Assembly: GCA_963802915.1 (NCBI GenBank)
Contig: CAWDKQ010000012.1
Location: 434,001-498,000 of the forward strand
Source of the DNA: JAICMB01 sp963802915
Lineage (GTDB): Bacteria; Acidobacteriota; Terriglobia; Bryobacterales; Bryobacteraceae
Length of the DNA stretch: 64,000 nt
Reading direction: 5' to 3'
This document shows, in pieces, positions 44,020 to 51,652 of this stretch (position 1 is the first letter of the stretch; every line of letters begins with the position of its first letter). The notes under the pieces were generated by a model that searched no databases, had not been told where the DNA came from, and saw nothing but the letters and a program-made list of their open reading frames with translations. The position numbers and the translations under genes were made by a program.

Positions 44020-45387
44020 CTATTCCACATCCTGCACAAAACAACTCTCAAAGGCCCGATCCAGCAATTCCTCCGTGAGATTGAACGGCAGTCCTTCAAA
44101 ATGAATCAGATCGATTGCGTGCGATAGAACGTCACGCGGTTGGCAGCGCCGGAACGCCTTGCCTGTCTTCTTGTAGTGCTTCTCGATAAACCGGTCGAGA
44201 ATGGCTTTATCGAAAGGGAGCTCTCTCGACAGGCAAAAACCTTCGAAGATTTTCTTGTACTCGTCCGGCTCCGGGCTGCGCATCAGCATTTTGTATTGAA
44301 TGCGGCGCAGAAAGGCCTCGTCGCCCAGTTGATCCGGCTTGAGGTTGGTCGAGAATACCAGGAAAGCTTCGAACGGCACCGTCATCTTAGAACCGGTCCG
44401 GAAGCTGAGATAGTCGACGCGGCGTTCCATCGGCACGATCCAGCGATTCAGAACCTCGGCGGGAGTGCAGCGCTGGCGGCCAAAGTCGTCGATCAGGTAG
44501 ATGCCGTTGTTTGCCTTGAGCTGATACGGCGCATCGTAAACTTTCGAGGTCTCGTTATAGCTCAAATCGAGCATTTGCATCGTCAGCTCGCCGCCGGTGG
44601 TAATGAACGGCCGCCGGCACTTAATCCAGCGCCCGTCATGCGTTGGCTCGAAGATTGCCGCCTCTGTCGCGGCGTCTTCCACGGGATGGTGATAAATGGG
44701 ATCGAAGATCTGGACGATCTGTCCCTGGCATTCGATCGCATGCGGAAGGAATATGGGAGAATCGTCCAACCCGCCGAGCGCTTCCGCGAGGTAGGTTTTG
44801 CCGTTGCCGGGCTGGCCATAGATCAAGAATGAATTTCCCGAACTGACCGCAGGTCCGATCTCGGAGAGAATCTTTTTCGTGACCACCATCTTGCGGTACG
44901 CGTGCGCCAACGCGTCCGGAGTCAGCCAACCCGCCTTACGCCGCTGATGCCGCGCAAACCACGTGTACTGGAATAAAGGAACCGGCGCCGGTCCCGTGTA
45001 CTGATTGTTTTCCAAATATTCCCGCGTGAGATTGCGTCCCGCCTCGGTTAATGCGAAAACCGAGCTGCTATTGCCCATCCCCAACGACCGCTTCACCTGA
45101 ATCAGGTGTAGCCGCTTCATGTTCTCCATCAGCGGATCGATGAGGCTGAACTTGAACCCCATCGCCGTTGCGAGATCCCGGCCCAGGATGTCTCCCCGGA
45201 AATAAAGAAACTTGAAAACGAGCTGTTCCACGGTCGAGCTGGATAAGCCAGTCTCTTCAATAGTCTCGGGCACCGGTGGAACCAGCGACTGCTCGGGCTC
45301 CGGTTCTACGACCTGGGGAGTTTTCGAAACCAAAACGGAGAGGTCGATCAACGGTTTTGGTTCGGGAGTTACAAAAAGCGCGCTCAT
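44020..45387 (-). CDS. Winged-helix AAA+ ATPase of unknown function
   Basis: 455 residues from ATG 45387 (GTG 45411 would add eight). Regions: a disordered Pro/Glu-rich start (about 1-45), a winged-helix region (about 50-130: STVEQLVFKFLYFRGDI, then LHLIQVKRSLGMGNSSSVFALTEAG), a linker, and an AAA+ domain (about 180-400) with Walker A GQPGNGKTY, Walker B IYLIDDFGRQ, sensor-1 VFSTNL and a following C-terminal lid containing CQPRDVLSHAIDLI. The winged-helix part may bind DNA or protein. The protein probably remodels a complex in an ATP-dependent way. The ATPase resembles MoxR/ClpX-like small ATPases but no VWA partner is adjacent. The YihY gene ends 77 bases upstream of this start. Confidence 0.83.
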   Translation of the reverse strand: MSALFVTPEPKPLIDLSVLVSKTPQVVEPEPEQSLVPPVPETIEETGLSSSTVEQLVFKFLYFRGDILGRDLATAMGFKFSLIDPLMENMKRLHLIQVKRSLGMGNSSSVFALTEAGRNLTREYLENNQYTGPAPVPLFQYTWFARHQRRKAGWLTPDALAHAYRKMVVTKKILSEIGPAVSSGNSFLIYGQPGNGKTYLAEALGGLDDSPIFLPHAIECQGQIVQIFDPIYHHPVEDAATEAAIFEPTHDGRWIKCRRPFITTGGELTMQMLDLSYNETSKVYDAPYQLKANNGIYLIDDFGRQRCTPAEVLNRWIVPMERRVDYLSFRTGSKMTVPFEAFLVFSTNLKPDQLGDEAFLRRIQYKMLMRSPEPDEYKKIFEGFCLSRELPFDKAILDRFIEKHYKKTGKAFRRCQPRDVLSHAIDLIHFEGLPFNLTEELLDRAFESCFVQDVE

Positions 45388-45464
45388 GAATCTGAATGTT
45401 CGCTGAGACACGCCGAACGTTCAATAGTAATATCGTCCTTAACTCATAAGGTTCGAACCCTACT

Positions 45465-46343
45465 CTAAATCTCAGGAACATTACGGCACATTTTTCGCCT
45501 CGCCGCCCATTCCGCGCCGCCAAGGATCAGCAAGGACGCAAGAAACCCCCACAAAATCGTTGCTACCGAGTATTGAAATGGACCGTATTCATGCTGCAGT
45601 TTCACTCGGAACCACGGCCACGTGAGAAGGTTTACATACTTGAGCACTTCGAGCAGAATGCCCACGACCGCCGCGGCCGGCAGGATGTCCCGTGCGCGAA
45701 CATCGCAATTCGGCAAAATCCAATAGATTAGGAATAAGGCCAGAATCGATATCGGAATCGCGGCAATCTTGAATGCGACGTGGTCCAGAACGCCAAAGAC
45801 CGCCTGGTCCTGCCCGAATGCGTTCAGGAGCATCTGGTTGTTCAAGGCCGTGAACATCGTGGAAACCATGGCCAGAGCCCCGCAGGCAAAAATCAATCCC
45901 AGGCTGACGATCTGGTTCCGCAAATAGGACCGGTTCTCGCGGCATCCCCAAATACGATTGAGCGCAACCTCCATGGGCTCAAAAACGCCGTTCGCTGTAA
46001 ACAGCAGCAGCAGAATCGACACAATCTGAGTCGGACCGCGCGAAGCTACCGTGGCCCGCAGGTTGCGCTCGATAAACGCGCCGATCTGGTCGGGGAAATA
46101 ATCGCCGACCGCAAAATAGACCGCCTCGCTTGCCGCGCGCCAGTGGAAAACGTTTTGGCACAGCGAGACCATCACGATAAGGAATGGAAAGAACGACAGC
46201 AGAATGTTGGCAGAAATAGAGAATGCATAGACATGCACTTCCGTTTGCGACCAATAGCGGAGTGTGGGATACCAAGCGCCGGCCCTGCGCAGAATTCGGC
46301 TGCGGCTGTTTTCCGGCGTTACGCTACGGTGTGGGGGATCCAA
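45465..46343 (-). CDS. YihY/UPF0761 family inner-membrane protein
   Basis: 292 residues, TTG start. Six to seven transmembrane helices in the YihY/BrkB pattern: AFSISANILLSFFPFLIVMVSL (first pair), IVSILLLLFTANGVFEPMEVALNRIWG, the characteristic RSYLRNQIVSLGLIFACGALAM, and ILPNCDVRARDILPAAAVVGILLEVLKYV. The family was once wrongly called ribonuclease BN. Members are putative transporters or envelope proteins of unclear role. It has no operon partner; the divergent TPR gene starts 60 bases away on the other strand. The first 30 residues are basic and poorly conserved, so the start may be too far upstream. Confidence 0.87.
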   Translation of the reverse strand: MDPPHRSVTPENSRSRILRRAGAWYPTLRYWSQTEVHVYAFSISANILLSFFPFLIVMVSLCQNVFHWRAASEAVYFAVGDYFPDQIGAFIERNLRATVASRGPTQIVSILLLLFTANGVFEPMEVALNRIWGCRENRSYLRNQIVSLGLIFACGALAMVSTMFTALNNQMLLNAFGQDQAVFGVLDHVAFKIAAIPISILALFLIYWILPNCDVRARDILPAAAVVGILLEVLKYVNLLTWPWFRVKLQHEYGPFQYSVATILWGFLASLLILGGAEWAARRKMCRNVPEI

Positions 46344-46382
46344 TCTTCAGAGTAGTAAACCGTCACACGCCGATGCGGAGTC

Positions 46383-46388
46383 TATAAT
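46383..46388 (+). promoter_or_regulatory. TATAAT -10 box ahead of the TPR gene
   Basis: A perfect TATAAT lies 16 bases before ATG 46404, with a weak -35 (CCGTCA, three of six) about 17 bases upstream. A GGGG-type ribosome site (AGGGGG at 46394-46399) follows. The transcript would start near 46394 with a very short leader. Confidence 0.45.
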
Positions 46389-46403
46389 GGCTTAGGGGGA
46401 TCT

Positions 46404-47630
46404 ATGCTATTGCGATCCGCTTCCTGCCTTGGGGTGGCAGTTGTCGCGTCGGTCTCGATTTTTGGGCAAGTTGGTGGAAAGCCATCCAGCCCGTCTCCGA
46501 TCAGTTCCAGCCCAGGTTCGATTTCGAATACGCCAGGCCGATCCACGAGCCCATTTCCTACAACGAATAACCCAACGACATCTCCCACCCGTCCCGTTTT
46601 TTTATCGGGTCAGGTGATGATGGACGATGGAACTCCACCTCCTGAATCCGTCGCGATTCAGCGGACCTGTTCGATGAATCCGCACACCGAGACGTACACC
46701 GATAATAAAGGACACTTCAGCTTTGAGGTCGGACAGCATGTCGGTATAATCCCGGATGCGACTGAACAGACCTTCGGGCGTCAGCCAGGAATGATCGGCA
46801 GCACGTCCTCGGGGACCTCTGGTTCGGTGGGCTCTGGCGACATGAGCCGTTTGCTGACCGGCTGTGTTTTACGCGCTTCTCTGTCGGGGTATCGTTCCGA
46901 AAGCGTCGATCTTACAAATCACAGATCGTTAGAGGATCCCAACGTCGGGACAATCATTTTGCACCGCGTAGGAAATGTGGAAGGCACCACCATTAGCGCC
47001 ACTTCCGCTCTCGCTCCAAAGGACGCGAAAAAGGCCTTCGAAAAGGCCGAGGGGGATCTCAAAAAGGACAAATGGGATGACGCCGAAAAAGAGCTGACGA
47101 AGGCGACTACTGTTTATCCCAAGTACGCCGCGGCCTGGTATCAACTGGGACGCGTGCAGGAGCATGACAAGAACACGGATGCCGCCAGGAATTCCTATAC
47201 GAAGGCCCTCGCGGCCGATTCGAAATACGTGAATCCGTACGCCGGTCTTGCCCTGATCGACGCTCGCGAAGCGAAGTGGCAGGATGTTAAGGACACCACA
47301 GACCGGCTCCTGAAACTTGATCCAGCGAACTTCCCCGATATGTGGTTCTACAACGCGCTTGCCAACTATAAGCTCAAGGAATACGATTCGGCGGAGAAGA
47401 GCGCGCGCGAGGGAATCAAAATGGACACCGACAATTCCCAGCCGCGCACGCACCAGCTACTCGCCGCTCTGCTTGCCGACAAGAAGGACTATTCGGGAGC
47501 GGCGCAGTGCCTGAAAGACTATCTCCGGATCGCCCCTAACGGTCCCGAAGCGGAAACGGTCAGGAAGCAGCTCGCAGCGGTCGAACAGAAGGTGCAGGCG
47601 AGCGCTCCCGCGGAAAAACCCGACGAATAG
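46404..47630 (+). CDS. Exported TPR protein with carboxypeptidase-regulatory-like domain
   Basis: 408 residues. A signal peptide (about 1-22) is followed by a Ser/Pro/Thr-rich linker (about 25-62), an Ig-like carboxypeptidase-regulatory-like domain (about 65-190: RPVFLSGQVMMDDGTPPPESVAI, NKGHFSFEVGQ) and four or five TPR motifs (about 205-390, for example AAWYQLGRVQEHDKNTDAARNSYTKALAADSKY). It likely acts as a periplasmic or surface scaffold. The TIR-NB-ARC gene starts 18 bases after its stop and a further exported protein lies beyond, so all three may be co-transcribed from the TATAAT box. Because it is exported, a direct contact with the cytoplasmic TIR protein is doubtful. The function is unknown. 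Confidence 0.8.
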   Translation: MLLRSASCLGVAVVASVSIFGQVGGKPSSPSPISSSPGSISNTPGRSTSPFPTTNNPTTSPTRPVFLSGQVMMDDGTPPPESVAIQRTCSMNPHTETYTDNKGHFSFEVGQHVGIIPDATEQTFGRQPGMIGSTSSGTSGSVGSGDMSRLLTGCVLRASLSGYRSESVDLTNHRSLEDPNVGTIILHRVGNVEGTTISATSALAPKDAKKAFEKAEGDLKKDKWDDAEKELTKATTVYPKYAAAWYQLGRVQEHDKNTDAARNSYTKALAADSKYVNPYAGLALIDAREAKWQDVKDTTDRLLKLDPANFPDMWFYNALANYKLKEYDSAEKSAREGIKMDTDNSQPRTHQLLAALLADKKDYSGAAQCLKDYLRIAPNGPEAETVRKQLAAVEQKVQASAPAEKPDE

Positions 47631-47648
47631 CTCGGGTTACGATAAACG

Positions 47649-49013
47649 TTGGTTGACATTTTCCTTTGTCACGCCCCGGCTGATCGGGAGATTGCAACTC
47701 AAATCGCGTCGCGCCTGGAACGCGGATCCGAAGCCACCGTCTGGCTCGATCCCTGTGGCCGTGATGCGCCACAAACAATCACGGCTGCCTGGGATGGAGG
47801 ATTGTCATCGACCGCCATCCTGCTGCTTCTCTCGCCCAATTCCATTCCGCAAGCTCTCCCCATCCAGGAGTGGCAGCCGCTGTTGAAACACCTGGAAGGC
47901 AATGCGGCGCCCGACGTCGGAGCTATTCTTCTGGATTCGTGCCGGTTTCCCAAGCTTCTCGAGCGCAAACGATTTTATCGCTGGAGCGACGGTGCCAACG
48001 ACGTTCTCCGTAGAATCGAACGTTGGATAGTCGGTCTGCACCGCGACGACCAGCCGTCTTTCGTGCCCGCGCCCCTGCCGTGGTTCCGTGGACGCCAACA
48101 GGAACTGGCTGATTTATGGTCGGCTCTCGTCGACGAGTCCGGCTTCGTGGTGCTTCTGAACGACAAGCCGCTCAGTGGCAAATCGGCCCTCGCGCAGGAA
48201 TTCGCGCGATTGGCGAGCGGCCATTACCGCGACATCTTGTGGCACACTTTCAGCGATCTTCAAGGATTCTTCCCGGAACACCGTCAACTCTTAGTCCTCG
48301 ACGATCTCACCGACAATGTGCCAGAAGCGGCGTGCCTGCAAGGCCGGGCTTCCATCCTCATAACGACTCGACGCCGCGACCTGGACTTCCCGCCTCACGC
48401 ACGCGTCATTGAGATCGAGAGCGCGCATTCGCCCGTACTGCAACAGCCGTCCGATCCACGCGAGATCAGGCTGCTAGAAGGAATATGCGTATGCCGTCCG
48501 CAGTCCGTTCCACTCGAGCTGGCAGGCCGGATCGCCGGCTTCGACAGCAAGCAGACGAGAGACCTCGCGGATCGTTTGGCTGCATGCCGCGTGATCGATC
48601 TGCTAGAAGCAACAGGAACATATTGCCGTTTGGTAGACGGCATCGAAGCCGCCAATTCTCTACGCCAACGCCACTCCCAAATGCTGTACAAAGCGTTTTG
48701 CGATTGGAGAAAACAGCCTGAGACATGTAGAACATTCCTGGGAGAATTGGAAGCCGGTTTCGAAATGGCCATCCTTACGGACTGGAATTTGGCCACCCGG
48801 CTCGCGGCGCACGCATTCGCATTTCTGCGCTCCGAAGAACGGCTGCCGGAAGCGGTTCGATTGTATTCCCACCTACGGGACGCCGCGCGTGAACGCGATG
48901 ACGCGGAAACGGTTAGAAACTGCTCGGAAGAATTGTCCTGGATCTCAGACGACTTGGGTGCCGCACGTTCTCTCTATATCAGCCCCGATCAATTAACATT
49001 CGAATTCGCCTGA
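47649..49013 (+). CDS. TIR-NB-ARC protein (compact STAND/NLR-like)
   Basis: 454 residues, TTG start, no signal peptide. TIR domain (about 1-125): box 1 VDIFLCHAPADREIA, then LLLLSPNSI and Glu74, which stands ten residues after the SPN motif where TIR NADases have their catalytic Glu. NB-ARC-like NTPase (about 140-290): Walker A DKPLSGKSA, with the first Gly changed to Asp172, Lys178 kept; Walker B LLVLDDL with Asp218-Asp219; and the ILITTRRR motif typical of the NB-ARC RNBS-B element. A winged-helix/helical region continues to the end (about 300-454). No LRR, WD40 or TPR sensor is present. By family it may degrade NAD or make a signal on activation, as in TIR-based immunity; phage defence is inferred, not shown. 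It lies in a three-gene group, not in a recognised defence island. Confidence 0.8.
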   Translation: MVDIFLCHAPADREIATQIASRLERGSEATVWLDPCGRDAPQTITAAWDGGLSSTAILLLLSPNSIPQALPIQEWQPLLKHLEGNAAPDVGAILLDSCRFPKLLERKRFYRWSDGANDVLRRIERWIVGLHRDDQPSFVPAPLPWFRGRQQELADLWSALVDESGFVVLLNDKPLSGKSALAQEFARLASGHYRDILWHTFSDLQGFFPEHRQLLVLDDLTDNVPEAACLQGRASILITTRRRDLDFPPHARVIEIESAHSPVLQQPSDPREIRLLEGICVCRPQSVPLELAGRIAGFDSKQTRDLADRLAACRVIDLLEATGTYCRLVDGIEAANSLRQRHSQMLYKAFCDWRKQPETCRTFLGELEAGFEMAILTDWNLATRLAAHAFAFLRSEERLPEAVRLYSHLRDAARERDDAETVRNCSEELSWISDDLGAARSLYISPDQLTFEFA

Positions 49014-49044
49014 AACAATCAATTCCACATAGCATCGAATCCAT

Positions 49045-50304
49045 ATGTTTCGGGGTCCGTGGATGGCATTCTTGCTGCTCTGTCCTCTAGCCTACGGATT
49101 CCAGGAACCCGAGGGTCTTCGGGCGAAATTCGTCTCGCACATCAAAGCCGAACTAGACCGTTTACCGGATTTCGTCTGCACCCAGACAGTCGAGCGATTC
49201 AGCCGCGCGAGCGCGGAGAATCCCTGGGTAAGAACCGACACTCTTCGGGTCGACGTCGCCTTCGTCGGTTCGGAAGAACTGTATTCCTTGCCCGGCGCGC
49301 AACGGTTCGACAAGCGACCGCTCGCCGATCTTGCCGGACGGGGGACCGTCAGTACGGGTCAGCTCGCTCTTCTCACGCGAGATGTTTTTCTCACGTCGCT
49401 CTCGCAATGGACCTACAAGGGCGAAACAGAAGAGAAAGGTCGGCGCGCATACGAGTACACGTACGACATCCCCGCCGATGCGAGCACTTATCACCTGCGT
49501 GCCGCCGCGGGCGAATCGATCGTCGCGTTTCAGGGTGTCTTCTGGATTGACGCCGAGAATCTCGATCTTCTAAGGCTGGAGGCGCAGGCATACGACATCC
49601 CTCCCTCGCTCGGACTCGCCGAGGCCGACACAGTACTCGAGTATTCACGTAACGGCATCGACGGTGTCGACCTGCTTCTCCCGCTATACGCTTCGCTAAC
49701 GGTAGTAGGAGCGAATGGCGATTCCAGTCTAAATCGGACTCGTCTCAGCGGCTGCGAGCACTACCGGTCGGAATCGAAAATCGCGTTCCATGAGCCCTCT
49801 GAAACAACAATGGAGGCCGACCGCGGGGTGCCGAAACGTCTCGATCTTCCCAGTGGCTCCGTGTTGGAAATGACTCTCGATTCGGCTTTAGATCCAGAGG
49901 CCGCCAAGATTGGCGACACGGTCCGCGCGATTCTATCGCGGCCGCTCAAAGACGGCGAGCGCATTCTGGTCCCGCAAGGTACCGCCGTGATCGGAAGCTT
50001 GGTCCGTCTCGAGAAAACTTCCAGGCCCTTTCCGATTTACGAAGTCGGCATTCAGTTGAATACGCTGGAACTCGAAGACGGGAAAATACCGCTGAAAGCG
50101 ACGATGGAAGAAGCGGGCCCGCATCCAGGCTTGCTGAAGCAGTCCAAGCATCTCGACCCGATGTTCACGAAACAACGAACTTCGCGCATCGACGTGCTGG
50201 TCCGCGAAGTCCAGCAAGGCCAGGGAATCCTGGAATGGGATGCGCGCCACGCAAAGATTCCACGCGGTCTCAAGATGAAGTGGCGGGTTTGTACATCACC
50301 GTAG
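49045..50304 (+). CDS. Exported acidobacterial protein of unknown function
   Basis: 419 residues with a signal peptide (about 1-19). The first half (about 20-250) is rich in strands and has the pattern VCTQTVERFSR, followed later by GTVSTGQLALLTRDVFLT and FWIDAENLDLLRLEAQA, seen in acidobacterial secreted proteins of unknown role. The second half (about 265-415) contains GSVLEMTLDSALDPEAAKIGDTVRAILSRPLKDGERILVPQGTAVIGSLV, a small beta domain reminiscent of the VirB10/TrbI C-terminal region, although the match is too loose for a claim. It begins 31 bases after the TIR-NB-ARC stop and ends before a hairpin-T-run terminator. No catalytic residues are apparent. Confidence 0.7.
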   Translation: MFRGPWMAFLLLCPLAYGFQEPEGLRAKFVSHIKAELDRLPDFVCTQTVERFSRASAENPWVRTDTLRVDVAFVGSEELYSLPGAQRFDKRPLADLAGRGTVSTGQLALLTRDVFLTSLSQWTYKGETEEKGRRAYEYTYDIPADASTYHLRAAAGESIVAFQGVFWIDAENLDLLRLEAQAYDIPPSLGLAEADTVLEYSRNGIDGVDLLLPLYASLTVVGANGDSSLNRTRLSGCEHYRSESKIAFHEPSETTMEADRGVPKRLDLPSGSVLEMTLDSALDPEAAKIGDTVRAILSRPLKDGERILVPQGTAVIGSLVRLEKTSRPFPIYEVGIQLNTLELEDGKIPLKATMEEAGPHPGLLKQSKHLDPMFTKQRTSRIDVLVREVQQGQGILEWDARHAKIPRGLKMKWRVCTSP

Positions 50305-50459
50305 CGGAGTTGACGGATTGTGCTGAAGCGGCACGCGGCTTCCGACCTGATCTCAAGCATTGATAATGCGTTGGCCGGCATTAGTCCGAGGCGTTCTTGG
50401 AGTGAATCCAAGCCCGCCCCGAATACCAGCTCAACACAACCCGAGAGATTGAGAACTGC

Positions 50460-50481
50460 CCCGTCGGGCGAAACGGGTTTT
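50460..50481 (+). terminator. Rho-independent terminator after the gene at 49045
   Basis: CCCGT (50460-50464) pairs with ACGGG (50473-50477) around an 8-base loop and is followed by TTTT (50478-50481). It sits 156 bases after the stop of the exported protein and just at the 3' end of the convergent hydrolase gene. The short stem makes it a modest candidate. Confidence 0.45.
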
Positions 50482-51322
50482 ACGACGACGCTGCCGTCGA
50501 AGTCCCTTTGAAGAACGCCAGAAGGTCGGCGTTGATTTGGTCCGCATTGGTTGCGGGCATGCCATGCGGAAAGCCCTTATAGACCTTCAGTGTCGCGTTC
50601 TTCAAAATCTTCGCCGACTTTGGTCCCGCGGCGACGATCGGCACAATTTGATCGTCGTCACCGTGCATCACCAGCACGGGGATATCGATCTTCTTCAAGT
50701 CCTCAGTGAAGTCGGTCTCCGAGAATGCCTTAATACAGTCGTAGTGGGCTTTGACGCCGCCCATCATGCTCTGAAACCACCAGTGCTCACGAATTCCCTC
50801 CGAGATCTTCGCGCCGGGGCGGTTGTAGCCGTAAAACGGCAGCGTGATGTCCTTGTAGAACTGTGGCCGGTTCGCGGCCAGCGCTTCACGGAGACTGTCA
50901 AAAGCTGACAAGGGCAGGCCCTCCGGATTCTTTTCCGTCTTCAGCATAAGCGGCGGAACGGAGCTGATCAGCACGGCTTTCTGGACACGCTTCGCGCCGT
51001 GGCGGCCGAGGTAGCGGGTGACTTCACCACCGCCGGTGGAATGCCCAACCATGATCGCGTCCTTAAGATCGAGTTTTTCGAACAACGTAGCGAGGTCGTC
51101 CGCGTAGGTATTCATCTCGTTGCCGTCCCACGTTTGAGTGGAGCGGCCATGACCGCGCCGGTCGTGCGCAATCACGCGATAACCGCGCTGCCCGAAGAAC
51201 AGCATCTGGCCATCCCAATCGTCCGCGCTCAGCGGCCAACCGTGAGAGAAAACGATCGTCTGTCCATGGCCCCAGTCTTTGTAGAAGATCTCGGTTCCGT
51301 CCTTAGTCGTGATAATACTCAT
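50480..51322 (-). CDS. Alpha/beta hydrolase (non-heme haloperoxidase-like)
   Basis: 280 residues from ATG 51322, supported by GAGGAAAACAC just upstream; a start 24 bases earlier has no ribosome site. The fold is that of serine-type alpha/beta hydrolases: HGWPLSADDWDGQM (oxyanion region), nucleophile Ser95 in GHSTGG, the Asp in HGDDDQIVPI and the His in GFPHGMPATNADQIN, which complete the triad. The TYADDLATLF and VAHDRRGHGRS-type segments are those of cofactor-free haloperoxidases/esterases. The natural substrate is unknown; perhydrolase or esterase activity is likely. It is a single gene, convergent with the exported gene at 49045. Confidence 0.9.
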   Translation of the reverse strand: MSIITTKDGTEIFYKDWGHGQTIVFSHGWPLSADDWDGQMLFFGQRGYRVIAHDRRGHGRSTQTWDGNEMNTYADDLATLFEKLDLKDAIMVGHSTGGGEVTRYLGRHGAKRVQKAVLISSVPPLMLKTEKNPEGLPLSAFDSLREALAANRPQFYKDITLPFYGYNRPGAKISEGIREHWWFQSMMGGVKAHYDCIKAFSETDFTEDLKKIDIPVLVMHGDDDQIVPIVAAGPKSAKILKNATLKVYKGFPHGMPATNADQINADLLAFFKGTSTAASS

Positions 51323-51652
51323 GTGTTTTCCTCGTTTCTTGCCCAACGACGCTGGATGCTTCGCAGGGGTATTTCAACATTCGCCGAGTCGGCGATAGAC
51401 CGCCTGGCCCAACAATTCCTCGCTAACTCAAAGTGTGAACGAATGGATCCACAAACGCGTCCCGAGATGGGATGAATCCTCGCTACCATGTTTCGGGCCG
51501 CTCTGACTAACACCAACTAGGTATATGCAGCGCTCGCTGCGGTCATCGATGGCCGTAACTTCGCTGGAAGAAAGCCTGCCATTCTGTTAAACTCCGCACT
51601 TAAAGGAACGTATAGCTGCCGCGACGCCGAGGGGTGTGTCGCGCTTCACAAA
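51323..51652. other. Intergenic region of 330 bases between divergent genes
   Basis: The gap holds the ribosome site of the hydrolase on one side and the leader of the FG-GAP protein on the other. No gene, tRNA or clear promoter was found. A 6-base stem, CGCGAC (51620-51625)/GTCGCG (51638-51643), has GAGGGG in its loop and ends 9 bases before GTG 51653; it could limit access to the ribosome site. Otherwise I see nothing in it. Confidence 0.6.

Noticed and set aside
47649..49013. Reading the TIR-NB-ARC gene as part of an established defence system such as Thoeris or CBASS
   Set aside because: No Sir2-like, SMODS/CD-NTase or other partner genes are adjacent; the neighbours are exported proteins of unknown role.
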